From positions 12,655,501 through 12,719,500 of the forward strand of contig JAUIMM010000188.1 of assembly GCA_031769625.1 (NCBI GenBank): a stretch of DNA of 64,000 bases, written 5' to 3'. Numbering within the stretch: the stretch's first letter is position 1; each line of letters starts with the position of its first letter. This stretch comes from Taudactylus pleione. Lineage: Eukaryota > Chordata > Amphibia > Anura > Myobatrachidae. The notes below the pieces were generated by a model that was not told the origin of the DNA, did not search any database, and was given only the letters and a program-made list of their open reading frames with translations. The translations under genes and the position numbers were made by a program. Below are positions 30,546-41,391 of the stretch, one piece after another.

Positions 30546-31269
30546 TACCCAGAATAAGTATAAACATTCAATTTAGCATCCGTTAATCCCTGGTTAACAG
30601 ACACACAGTGGTTTGCTGCAAATAAAATTAATAAAAAGAACCAATATCCTAGGAAGTGATCATGACTACATTAATATAGTATTTTCTTAGCTCCTGATTA
30701 TGCCAAAATTGTGACCCCAAGATTCTCTTAACAGTTATCTCAAGCACAATAATTATCCTTCCTCAATCTTTCTTCTCTCAGCTATTTTGATCCAGAACAT
30801 AGGGCCAAATGTAATAGGGTGAGAGTTTAGAAAAAGTGCGAGTTCAGCAGTAAACTCTGGTTCGGTGGAGCGGTGGCGGACATTAACCTATTTTCGCAGA
30901 TTGCGCAGCTGTGATCCGTGCTGACGGGGGCCCAAAGTTCCCCACATGTCTTTTAACAATAGTCAACAACTATGAACTAGTGAGCAATCCAACACACAAA
31001 GAAATTGCTCTGTCTCTTTCAAATCACACTTAGAGCAGGTTGGAATCTCCATTTAGGGGATAGATATGTCTTGTGGAACACATTCAGAAATACCTCCATA
31101 TAAGAACTAGTAGCTAATGCTTTGCAGGACACAGTAAAATGCTTGAATATTATTTTCCATCACCAGTGGTAGCCTGGTAGGAAGTATAGTGATCACCGAG
31201 CCATTCCCATGCTGATCTCCAAATGTTCAAACACTTCCCTCAGAAAATAGTACAGATGTGTGCTCACCC
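30546..31269. other. No intact gene; MITE end at 30806
   Basis: GGGCCAAATGTAATAGGGTG at 30803 resembles the left end of the MITE at 13404. The part from 31000 to 31260 has no assignable frame. Confidence 0.3.
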
Positions 31270-31553
31270 TTGTGTTTAGGATTTGGCAAACCACCCTCAA
31301 GTGTTTTGATTCATTGTCAGTTTTGGTTTTGGATTTCTTTAAAAGTTATAAAAACAGCTAAAATCATGTAATCTGAACCTGTTTACCCGAGATCCAGTTT
31401 TTAGATATGAGTTCTGAACTTATGGGAAGATCCAAGCTGGGAATCTGTTGAACTCTGAACCACAAAAGTGATCTGAGCTGGGCCTTGATTTGACCCTAAA
31501 CTCCAAAATGTGGGTGTGTTTGGTTTTCAGCAAAACTGAACTGCTCATCTCTA
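31270..31553. mobile_element. Short deletion derivative of an old hAT relative
   Basis: GGCAAACCACCCTCAAGTGTTTTGATT, TTTTGGTTTTGGATTTCT and ATAAAAACAGCTAAAATCA match the hAT left subterminal zone. The far end CTGCTCATCTCTAGT resembles the right terminus CTCACCCCTAG. It is an internal deletion of a diverged relative. Confidence 0.55.
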
Positions 31554-32007
31554 GTAAATAGAAATGAATGGAAATGGTCTTGGTAGACATGAGTGGAGGC
31601 TGGTTCAAAATCCTGACTAGAGAGTCATCAAAATCCAAAAATGCTGATATAACTGAGCTAATATACTGTTGGGCCTGCAGGAAAGCAATCAGGTAAGCGG
31701 TAACCACTACATACCCGTCCCTTACCTCATTAAACGTGAAAGGACGTTTATCACAAGCATTTATCAGATGCTCTATGGAAGAATATGCTAGCAATCTCCA
31801 TAAGGTGAAGGTATGGGGAACCATGGGTTGTGGTATATAAATATTATCATTCGATAATCAGAATATCGACAACATAATGTTGACATTCCGAATGTTCACG
31901 CTTTCAGAATGTTGACATCACACAAACTGATGGTGAGTAGTTAAGCAAAACTAGTGCTAAATTGTTTTGAGTCATTTACAGTAAAGTGGGGAAATCTAAC
32001 TCTCCAG
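31554..32007. other. Unrecognised; minus-strand frame 31824-31420
   Basis: A 134-codon minus frame reads smoothly in its first half (RPFTFNEVRDGYVVVTAYLI) but runs into the hAT relic at its end. Together with a 105-codon minus frame at 33056-32739 it could be a decayed retroelement ORF split by the MITE at 32008. I do not recognise either. Confidence 0.2.
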
Positions 32008-32718
32008 GGGGGGAGATGCACTTAGCCTTGGATAAAGATTAAGGGCCTGATTCAGACCCGCTCGTGAGCGCTCGCAAGCGGGTCAATGTTGCCCAAGTGC
32101 GCATGCGCACGATGGAGGCGGCTCCGTCGTGCACATGTGTGAGACTCGAATAATGATGACCAAGCCGTCGTTATGGGTCTCGCACCAAAGGGGGCGTGCT
32201 GTCGATGGTGATTGACAGCACGCCCCCTTTGGTGGGCGTGCCAGGGGCGTGGCTGCCCAGATGGAGGTGTTCCCATGGGAACGCCTACCGTCTGGGGCCG
32301 GCCCCACTGACATCACTAGTGATGTCAGTGGGAGTGCTTTTGGCTCTGATAGAGCCAAAAGCACTCCAGGGCTTGCGGCAGCGAGACCCTACGGCAAGGG
32401 TCTCGTGGCAAGCCCGATGGTCGCAATGGTCTTGACCATCACGACCATCATTTTGGCCGCTCGATATAGCTGTGGGTGGTCACCCACAGCTATGCGAGCG
32501 GCCAGGAGGCCGCTCCATAAAGGAGGAGGGACGGCCCTGATTCAGATCGAGCGCTCTGTCAGAGCGTCCGGCTCTGAATCAGGGCCTAAGTACCAACCAA
32601 TCAGCTCCTAGCTGTTACTTAACAAGCTGTGCTTAAAAAATGACAGTTAGGAGCTGATTGGTTGGTACTTTATCCCTCTCCACTTTGTCTCTCTCCAAGG
32701 CTTAGTGTATCTACCCCC
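32008..32718. mobile_element. MITE with AGATGCACTTAGCCTTGGA ends, hosting copy D
   Basis: Left GGGGGGAGATGCACTTAGCC and right GGCTTAGTGTATCTACCCCC are inverted. Inside, TACCAACCAATCAGCTCCTA folds onto TAGGAGCTGATTGGTTGGTA (32590-32670). Copy D of the hairpin MITE splits it. Confidence 0.75.
32043..32586. mobile_element. Hairpin-rich MITE, copy D
   Basis: TAA is duplicated at 32040-32042 and 32587-32589. The ends are GGGCCTGATTCAG and CTGAATCAGGGCC. It contains consecutive stems: a perfect 20-bp stem (32184-32203 with 32214-32233), a perfect 30-bp palindrome (32303-32332), a perfect 15-bp stem with a 3-nt loop (32333-32347 with 32351-32365), a 16-bp stem (32416-32431 with 32434-32449) and a roughly 24-bp stem (32454-32478 with 32481-32504). 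It is non-coding. Confidence 0.93.
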
Positions 32719-33160
32719 AGACATCTAACAGGTGCAGTTTAGAAAATAGCCTCTGTAGCAGAGCCATACTCCCTCCATCTGTCCAGGTGACTATCCATAG
32801 CCCCATTAAAATGTGCCATATAGATGACAGAGGTATCTGGCTTGATGGCAATAAAGGCAGCACAGAAATCACATAACGACTGTATGGATAAGTTGAGTCT
32901 GTTTAAATACCAAAATGCAGACGCCTGTGTACCAAAATAAAGACACCTCTGGAATAAGGCATATGGGAAGCATGATAGGCTCATCCTAAGTAACGTTGGT
33001 GTTTTTAAAGACAGGGCCATGTTTCCAGCCAAATGTGTATTAAGCAGCCATACCAAATCTGGATTATGCTTTTTAGAGGTGAATTAAAATTAGGTACCAC
33101 TTAACCTTCCACAAGAGAAGAGCCCCCCAACCACATGAGTTCTAACATCAAACACAGGGC
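32719..33160. other. Unrecognised; minus-strand frame 33056-32739
   Basis: A 105-codon minus frame has no recognisable domain. It may be the upstream partner of the frame at 31824. No promoter, splice or RNA feature is visible. Confidence 0.2.
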
Positions 33161-33700
33161 CGAATTCAGCAGTGTTTGTGGGTGGGGAGGGGGTGGCGAT
33201 GGCCCCCTGTAGTAGCCCCCCAGTAGAAAGAAATGTAAAAAAAAAAAAACACTTACCTGTAACCCCGCTCCTGGTCCCGACGCTGCTACAGGCTCCTCCG
33301 CCGCTTTGCATAATGGGAGAGACAACGTCATGACGACGTCTCTCCCATTACCCACTGCGGGAGCCGGAAGATGGCTCCCGCAGCGGGAGCAGCAGCAGCC
33401 GATGAGAGTCTGACAGACTCTCAGCGGCTGCTGATTACACCAAACACATAGCTCCGGCGGCTGTGTGTTTAGCAGTGTGTAGTGCTGACCGAACTCCGTC
33501 CGGTCAGCGCTACACACGTGGTGCAGGCTGTGTCACAGTGACACAGTCTGCACCGCGGCCCGCATGGTACGCTACTCAGCAGCGTACCATGCGGGCATGA
33601 CTCGAGTATAAGCTGAGGGGGTGCTTTTTCAGCACAGAAAATGTGCTGAAAAACTCGGCTTATACTCGAGTATATACGGTAATACCAGCGGCTGAATAGC
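33161..33700. repeat. Compound palindromic repeat
   Basis: Several perfect inverted pairs follow one another. These include GGGAGAGAC..GTCTCTCCC (33319-33351), CTGCGGGAGCC..GGCTCCCGCAG, GCATGGTACGCTACTCAGCA with its inverse (33563-33594), and GACTCGAGTATAAGCTGAGG facing CTCGGCTTATACTCGAGTA (33599-33672). The TTATACTCGAGTATA motif is a known dispersed vertebrate repeat sequence. Ends are not resolved. Confidence 0.6.
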
Positions 33701-34145
33701 CGCTGGTCAAATACCGACAGCGGAACACTGACGGACCTAATTCCCTGTTGGGACTGGTAAGTATCCTCACCCTCCCCTCTCCCCCCTTAACCATCCCTTA
33801 GTGGTGCCCAACCCTAATCTCCCCCCCCTAGTGCCTAACCCTAACCTCCCCCATTAGTGCCTAAACCTAACCTCCCCTCCCTGCACCCTAAACCTAACCC
33901 TCCCGGGGGGTGCCTAACCCTAAGTCCCCCCCAGGGGTCCCTAAACCTAACCCTCCCCCCCCCGTGGCTAGGCGCTAAGACACCCGGCTTACCTTCATTC
34001 GGTATGCCGGGTGTTGGGATTTTGGAATGGGGCTAATGATAGGCGTTGGGATTTCGATGCCTATCTTTAGTCCTCTGTTTGCTGTCAGTGTCGGGATATT
34101 GGCGGGCAGGATATCGCCCGCAGATATCCTGACTGCACCCCTATA
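33700..34145. repeat. MITE-like block with CCTAACCCTAA interior
   Basis: 33750-33960 consists of CCTAACCCTAA or CCTAAACCTAA units separated by CCCCC and TAGTGCC spacers. 33990-34145 holds CCGGCTTACC..GGTATGCCGGGTG and GCGGGCAGGATATCGCCCGC inverted pairs. It is the inverse sense of the block at 22870. Confidence 0.65.
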
Positions 34146-34149
34146 TAAA

Positions 34150-34570
34150 CATATATCCACTAAAACATATTAGTAGTATATTCACTGCATAGTAGAAATG
34201 TTAATTTCCATTATAAGCATAACAGCACTCAGCAAGGGATACATAATTTATGTCGTTATTTAGAATGTTGACATTACGTTGACATTAAGTTTGTTGACTA
34301 TATAATGTACTGCATGTCAACACAGTGCACGTCAACATATTCACCAGGTTGACATGCTTGAAGTCAACGTGTAACGTGTCGACACTGCTTCACAATGTCA
34401 ACAACTAACGCTAACCCTAACAATAATGTTAACAGTTGCACAATGGCCATGATGACATTTTCCAGATGTCGAGATATCAGATGTGGACAATTTAGCCATG
34501 TTGATATCATAACATTTGACATTCTGGTGTTGACATGATAAATATCGACATAGTGAGTGCATACCGTCAC
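34150..34570. repeat. TTGACAT/ATGTCAAC-rich repeat
   Basis: GTTGACAT or ATGTCAAC occurs more than ten times, in both orientations, around one CTAACCCTAAC core at about 34410. Related sequence occurs at 31850-31935 and 54340-54390 with 55040-55090. It behaves like the subterminal repeats of one MITE family. Confidence 0.55.
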
Positions 34571-34880
34571 CTAAAACATTTCTATTCTTTTGAATGATGG
34601 GAGGAATACTCCCTAAGAAGGATGAATATTAGAAGTGTTGTTTAGACAGATATTTGCATGGACAAGAGGGAGTGATTTTGCGGCTGAGGAATATACCAAA
34701 GGAGTCAACTATCAAAAGACAGATAAACTATGATTCTGTTGGGACATGAGCACCTATATGAATTACACTCATTTAACTATTTTTGTTGTATTCATCTGAG
34801 AGTCATTTGGTGAAGACTCTAGAGTGGGACTGGTGCTGGTGGCTCACCTTTGCGCAGACTGGACTCTAAATATTTTTTTG
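34571..34880. other. No feature recognised
   Basis: AT-rich sequence with no frame or repeat ends. Confidence 0.3.
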
Positions 34881-35230
34881 TTAAGTACAAAAGGTTGACA
34901 GGGTCAAAAGGTTGACACAAAAATGGTTGTCACATTTTTTTTATGGTTCAAATTAGGCACTTATCGGAGGGTTAGGGTTAGGCTCTAGGAGGGATGGTTA
35001 GGGTTAGCACTTACCCTGACAGTTAGGGCCAGGAGGGAGGGTTAGGGATAGGCACCAAGGGGAGGGTTAGGGTGAAGATTAGGGTTAGAAAAAAAACATG
35101 TTTCGACCATTTTTGTGTAGACCATTTCAATGTCAACATTTTGACCATATCGACCTTTTGTACGTCTATATTCATCTATGTCGACATTTTGTGTGTCGAC
35201 CTTTTGTACCTATCAAACACAAATTTCATA
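34881..35230. repeat. MITE-like unit with TTGACA arms and TTAGGG-like core
   Basis: AAAGGTTGACAGGGTCAAAAG at the left answers GACATTTTGTGTGTCGACCTTTT at the right. The core 34960-35090 is GGGTTAGGGTTAGGC-type. Confidence 0.6.
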
Positions 35231-35279
35231 GGACTAGATTAATCCTGCACCAGTCTTATATTATACTCTTTGAAATGGT

Positions 35280-35835
35280 ATGCAGCCGGGAAGCCGGCGG
35301 ACCTAATCCCGACAGCCGGCTCCCCGACTGCTTTATACTGTTGCGAGGGTTAAATGAAAGGCGTTTAAATCTAGACGCCTGTCATTTTACCGACACCGGG
35401 AGACCGGCGCCCGGCATCCTGATCGAAGTAATGCCGGGCACCGCTGCGGACAGCCGCGGGGGGGAGTGTTAGGTTTAGGGCTCCCGGGGGGGGACTTAGG
35501 GTTAGGCACCCCCCCGGAAGGTTAGGTTTAGGCTAGGGGAAAGGGGAGTTGGCGTTAGGCACCCCCGTGGGGGACTTAGGTTTAGGCGGCAGGGAAGGGG
35601 GGGGTTGGGTTTAGGCACTTAGAGGGAGGATAAGGATTAGGCACTGGGGGGAAGGTTAGGGTTAGGCACCCTAAAGAAGGGTTAGGATTAGGGGGTTAGA
35701 AATAGGTTAGCTAATACTTACCTTCGACTATCGGGATTTCCTCCTCTGCCGGCCTCCTGGTGTCAGGATTCCAACCGCTGGGCAGGGGTCCGGCGGTAAA
35801 TCATACTTCTTCCCCTGAAATAGTAGCAATCTCCC
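35280..35835. repeat. MITE-like unit with CCGGC arms and TTAGGG-like core
   Basis: GCCGGGAAGCCGGCGG and GACAGCCGGC at the left face CTGCCGGCCTCCTGG and GGGTCCGGCGG at the right. 35460-35710 is GGGTTAGGCACCCCC-type. Related in design to 22750-23200. Confidence 0.6.
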
Positions 35836-36479
35836 TGTCGACTTGAAGAGTCTAATAATGTCTCTGATTGTACCTTACCCCCATTATGAAAATGTTATAT
35901 ATAAAAATAAACAGAAATATTTGCATAAACTCTCTATCAGCCGATACATCCACACTCACTCACACTACATATCTAATGAATAAAGACACGGACAACTGAA
36001 ATTGGTGGTGAAAATGGGTCAGCTTTTTATTTAAAGGGATTTTGACCTAAATTCTTAAACTAAATTAACTAAAGTATGGTGGCAGGGTAAAGAATGGCCT
36101 AGCTAAGCGCTAAATTTCTAAGCATAAACATAAAAACAGGGCCAACTTGCCACTCAAGCAGGGATGCGGCATTCTGCCTCCATCCGTGCCCGAATGACTC
36201 ACAAGAAAAGGACCAACTGCCCAACCCCTGTGGGGACAATACCAGCGTTGTTTTGGCCATCTGCCCACATCATCACTGATTTGAAAGCAGACCAACCACG
36301 GCGAAGACAAAGGGCCCACCAGGCCTAGTGGTAGCCCTTCACCGTAAACTGACATCCACGCCTAACCTCCGCTGTAATCGGATCTGCCCCCAGGAAAACA
36401 AACCGTTAAACAACACCAATAACAGCCGTTCTGACACCAGCCAAACAAAGGTTACCAAGGAACCGCAGCCACCACCATA

Positions 36480-37090
36480 CCACCTAAAGCCTTTAAACCG
36501 ACCTCAAACCTTGAAACAAATCCTCCAAAAAGATAGACATGCCTACCAGAGAGAGATGCACCCCATCCCCTTAAAACAGATTAACATCCCGAAACGAAAT
36601 GGCAGGATGCCGGATGACAGCACCGCCACGGGCTTCCACAGCTCATCCAATGACTGTATTCACCCTGCACCTGATATGGTCAACAGCTCCGGGCCTAACA
36701 GCACCCTGACAAACTCTCCTCGGGATAATACCTGACCAAAATATTCACCAAAAGGGCCAGCGACCCATCAAATCCAACAACTCCCACTGTATATCACAGC
36801 GCAAATCCAGAGATGACCTGGTTGTAATGTCATGACCCCCAAGATGTATAATCAAGAAGACTGGTTAGACAATAACTGCGACAGATTCCTCAACGACCTG
36901 ACCGAATGCAAATCCATCTCACCAAACTGCTTTCTGGAAATACTGAACAATCTGCTGCTAAAGGCAAATGTGTGGCCCAATAGACAAAAGAGTACCCCAC
37001 TACCCAAATGCACTGATCATCCAAACATAAGCCTGTCAAAAGAATAAAAAACAAAGACATTAATAACTGCCCAAAAGGACCGTAAGAAAA
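36480..37090 (-). pseudogene. SGNH/GDSL-type hydrolase domain of Ngaro, broken
   Basis: CIWVVGYSFVYWA (block I position) lies near 37020. HLGGHDITTRSS (where HLGGND is usual) lies near 36840, with IIPRR near 36730 and DGVHLSLVGMSIFLEDLF (block V, Asp and His) near 36560-36510. Esterase-like domains of this fold are found at the 3' end of many Ngaro elements. Stops and frameshifts interrupt it. The Asn of GGND is His. Confidence 0.65.
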
Positions 37091-37357
37091 AACGGCCAGC
37101 AAACCACAACAGTGAAGCAACACACTATTGACCTAACAGCAGAAAAATACTACATGGGCCTACTAGATAACCTAGGGACAGGGGTACAGGGGGGGGGCAC
37201 AGGGCCAGAAACCTAACTTTACCTGAGGCAAAAGCACAAAACCTCCACTAGCCGGCATAAGCTGTGGATAAAACCAGTAATAAAACCAAAAATTCTCAAG
37301 ACCCCCACCCAAAGGGCAGCGAGTAGCTAGTCCTCAAGTTAAGGTGCAATTGAGAAG

Positions 37358-38089
37358 CTAAAATCTGATATATACACCAGACCTCCACCTGTTAAGTGCC
37401 CGGATCTCATCCATGGACCAACCCGCCGCAGCGGCAGCAGTTGCAGTGCCTTTGCAAAATGAATGGGTGCCATAGTCGACCGGAGATAAACCCAATTCCA
37501 AGATACAGCATCTCAAAGCCCAAACGAATTGATAACGAGACACAGGAGATGCATCTATGTGCATCAGCCAAGCGCCCTAAGACACGGGATGTAGGCTCAA
37601 ATACGACAAAGCCAAGACCGCCAGACAAATCCTGCGGTTGGAGCAGTGCCCCATCGAAACCCAACGCCCCCTACCAACCTGGTTGGTTTTAGAATGCTGT
37701 ACCTTACAGTAAATCCCATCTTCCCGAACCACCACATGAAACAAAAGCATCGGCGACACTGCTGTCCTGGATGGAGCGACCAGTTTACAGACCCTGAATG
37801 CCCCATGGTACACCATAGCGAAAGCGAGATGAAAAAGGCCAACTTCATAACCCGAGGAACAAACCTTCACTGAAACTTTTACAATCTTACACAGCAGAAA
37901 ACTATCAATCGGACTACGCAAATTGGGCAATGCGGGTACTACTCTTGCCCAACCTTTCATAACCTGAGACAGAAAGAAAGACTTGGTAAAATCCCTTTCA
38001 CCCTGCAAGTGATGGAAATAAGATATGCCAGCCAATATTTTCCAAGCCGAGTCGAACTCCCCAACAAAGGCAAGAATAAGAGAATCCAC
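37358..38089 (-). pseudogene. Ngaro tyrosine recombinase, broken
   Basis: The N-terminal part (KILAGISYFHHLQGERDFTK, MKGWARVVP) and GAFRVCKLV with the first catalytic Arg are in 38089-37577. KTNQVGRGRWV follows. The C-terminal part in 37564-37358 has DYGTHSFCKGTATAAAAAGW and RWRSGVY with the Tyr nucleophile. The expected HxxR motif reads HSFC, an Arg to Cys change consistent with CpG decay. The two parts are in different frames. Confidence 0.8.
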
Positions 38090-38199
38090 ATTCTTACCTC
38101 TGTTGCTACGACGCTGCAGGAACTGCCTCCACTGTTCCCACGCAGAAAGGTACTGTAAGCCCGATATGTTGCAGCAGACGGGGATCTATGCTCTAGTCC

Positions 38200-38893
38200 C
38201 TCCATGTCGGGCAGATTACCTGCCACACATGAGGGACAAGATTCACCAATGGTTACTAGCTCCGGGGCCAACCGCCGAAACCTCCCCCAGTCAAAATGAG
38301 AAAGCACGTCTGCAACCCCACTGTCATACTGAACCATAATCGAGATATTATGCTGCAGGAAAAGCAAAATTATTTGTGCAAGCAACCATATAACCTGCAA
38401 AAAAGCCAACCTCTGCCTATTGACTGTGTACACAATGCCAAGATTGTCACACCACAGGACCACCAAATGATTTTCCAGCCCCAAACACCACAGCTCTATC
38501 GCGACCATTTTCGGGAATAATTCCAGAAGCAACAAGTTCCTAGTCAGACTCTGAAAACTATTCCCCAGGCCATGATGCCGCACACCATTTCCCTTCAAAA
38601 CACGCACGCACCAAAACCAGAAGAACCTGCTGTGTCCGTGAAGAGCTGGAAAACCGGGCCATCCAAATCCTCAGGTAAGCACTTGTCTATGTAAAGACTA
38701 TCGTCCAACCTAAAACCCATGTATTTGAAAACTGACGGATGAAGCGGAAGCAAATGGAAGGCTGATTCCACATCCAGCTTGCACAGAAGGGCACCAGCTC
38801 TGAAGGCACGCACCATATCTAGGGCCGAATGATTGGTAAACCACGCAACAATGAACTTCGGAAATAGCATTGTTAACAGATGACCCCGACGGC
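38200..38893 (-). pseudogene. Ngaro RT remnant joined to RNase H
   Basis: LLCKLDVESAFHLLPLHPSV (first RT Asp block) and SLYIDKCLP are followed within a few residues by FTDTAGSSGFGA, the start of RNase H. The palm segment that should carry Y-x-D-D has been deleted. RNase H continues with LLELFPKMVAIELW, VVLWCDNLGIV and VADVLSHFDW across a frameshift (38607 downward). The element cannot encode reverse transcriptase. Confidence 0.78.
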
Positions 38894-38909
38894 CAAGACA
38901 GATGCTGTA

Positions 38910-41366
38910 TCAGCCTGAACTTACCAGGGATTTTTTTTTAGGCACCACGCCCACTGGCATGAGAACCAAATCCAAAATGGGGGGTTGGTCGAATGGACCA
39001 GCAATGCAGCCCAGAGCGACTTCGAGCATTACCTTTTCATGCATAACCATTGGCAAGCGCAGGTTCTCCACAACTCCCGTTACCACCCTGCCACTAATGG
39101 GAAGTGGGAAACCATCTGTGAAGCCCGATCTAAGAAAAGCTGCATTGTCATGAGCGGGATAAACGTCCATCCATTCAGACATTGATTCCATCCAGACTGG
39201 GGAAGGAGCCCTACTTAGATAAGGAAGGTCCGAGGCCACGACCCATAGAGTGGTCGCAGCCCCGAGCCCACCCCCTCCACTTGTGGGTCTGCTACAATCC
39301 TTGATTGGGTGTGATCCCCCATACTGAATACAAAGATGCCGAAACCTGCACTGGGACCCCAGACTGCACTGCCCATTATTTGTAGGCGAAACACTTCCCA
39401 TGCCAGGTTCTGAGACCACTGGACCGAAAAGTGCTACTACCGGATGCTGCTCTAGTACCAGCCCGAGGGAACCTATGAAGAGCTGACACTTTGGAAGACG
39501 CCCTATCGGGTAGAGCACTGCCATGCTAAATTCTTCATCGTACATTCTCCAAGTGAACCTACGGGAAGAGGTAAAAAGCTCATGAACAAGGTACTGTCAA
39601 CTCACCACGTTCATGTGTTCGTCAGGACCCGTCTCAAGGTAACAAGCAGCAAAAACATACATGTTGCATAACCTCTTGTGATATGACCTATACGACTCCA
39701 AAGCCACGCCACCTTTCTTTTTCGTGGCCCCAAAGCCTTTTTCATCCTACTTGTGAGACCACAGAAATTTACATAACGCCCTTTCCTGATCATTTCACCC
39801 TAGGTCGCATGCCGCTCAGCACGGCCATGTTCGTACAATGCAAGCCATCTGACTACACAGAATCGACTGACAAACTACTACTAGACGACCTACGTCTCTT
39901 CTTAGCCCGCTGCTTCCCACGCTTTTGCCACCATCCTCAGAGGTAGAGGAAGAGGATGATGAGGTGGATGACTGGTCCGCACCCCCAATCCTTCCACCGC
40001 AATGCCTCTTACCTCCACAAGCTCTAATACGCCTAGTGCAGCTATTGCTCCCACCGACCTTGATGAGGTAAAGTCCGAACCCAAGGACGCCTCCCATTCC
40101 CAATCGGGATCCAATGTGGACTCACCAGAAATATCTTCCTCGACAGTCACACTAGATGTCCCCGGACCCTCAGCCACCACTTGTCAACGATCCATGCCAA
40201 TGTTGAAAGCGGACCCAACTGCAACTGGGTAGAGAGAATGGGACAAAACTTCTGGCATAGTAACAGTACCATTAATTATTGCACAATGACCGCTACTTAT
40301 GCCCAGCAAACAGGCCACTGCCGTTGTAACCACGGGCACCAATGCCTGGGTTAGTTGCCACGCCCAGGTTGCAAAACCGGCGGCCGGAATGCAGACCGGC
40401 GCCCCGCCACCGGGACCAGTGGTGAGAATGGGGACTGGGGTCGACACAATGGATGCGCACAACGCTGACACACCCTCCACATTTAAAATCCCTGTTGTTT
40501 GCGGACTGCCAACCAAAGACTGCATGGCTGCAGGGAATCCCCTGCAGAAGGAGCCTGCCGCACCGCGTCCGCATAAGACCTCCCAGGAGCCAACCCCAAT
40601 GTTTATCCTCTACTATTAATCTGCAAACCAGAACCCCCGACACCACTCGCACTAGAAAGTTTAGCTAGCTACAGAATGGCACCGGCACTTATCGTGACTG
40701 TGCACCCTAGCATTTTCCCCCGGGATAGGCACCTCAAGGGTAGCCGGACTCACCGTGACCCCGGTGTCTGCTCCCTCTGGCAAAAACCTCCCACGGTGCC
40801 TATTAACACCACGCCGGGACCCGCGAGATGTCCCGACTGACCACCCCATAGTCCTCCATGGCCACGCCCTTGTTTCTAATGAAGGAGGTACGACCGGGGA
40901 ACCAGAAAGGCCCAGAGTTGCAGCCCTGTCACGAGGTTCTCCCTGTCCCCAGGCATGCACCCCAGCGCTATCTGCTTCACCACCGGAATACTCTCACCTC
41001 CGCGAGTGTCCCCGGCCTGGCGATGCCCCTGCCACACCTGCCATCGCGGGCGCAGTGACCCCCCCTGTAAGCCACACTGCTAGTGAGGAAACTCTGCGGG
41101 GCCTCTCCATAGCCAAAGAAGAAAGAGTCAGGGGAAAGGAGGAAAGAAAAGCCCAGAGAAAATAGAAGAGTGTAGAAACAGATAGAAGGTAAGAGAAAAT
41201 GTAAAGCCAAATAAGGAAGAGATAGGAGAAATATGATTAACCGCAAGCAATGCAATAAGACAACAAACTGTAGCACTTCTCTGTCCAAATCGATAGAATC
41301 AAAGAGGCCTAACCATAGGGACTTACCCACAAAATCAGAGAAAACCCCTCCCCACTCCTGCTCCAT
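38910..41366 (-). pseudogene. Ngaro gag-like region and RT N-terminus
   Basis: The part from 41366 to about 39550 is Pro/Ser/Ala-rich and frameshifted. From 39545 the frame reads YDEEFSMAVLYPIG, then a cysteine/histidine knuckle QCSLGSQCRFRHLCIQYGGS (about residues 59-78) followed by HPIKDC. It then shows the conserved RT entry LPISGRVVTGVVENLRLP, IAGPFDQPPILDL and VGVVPKKK. These are typical of Ngaro gag-pol. The RT frame is lost at about 38910. Confidence 0.72.
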
Positions 41367-41391
41367 CCAATCATCAAAATCACCTCACTAA

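Larger units (their letters stand above)
35975..41388 (-). mobile_element. Ngaro/DIRS-order tyrosine-recombinase retroelement, degraded
   Basis: On the minus strand the domains run gag-like, zinc knuckle, RT, RNase H, tyrosine recombinase, SGNH hydrolase. This is the Ngaro layout of the DIRS order. Frames are broken and the RT catalytic part is deleted. The right boundary is set by the MITE that starts at 41392. The left boundary is a guess at a GACACGGACAACTGAAATTGG segment that resembles 52830-52985. Split direct repeats were not resolved. Confidence 0.8.

Noticed and set aside
36328..36735. A 135-codon plus-strand ORF and similar plus frames to 41165
   Set aside because: They are antisense shadows of the Ngaro element, whose recognisable domains are all on the minus strand.
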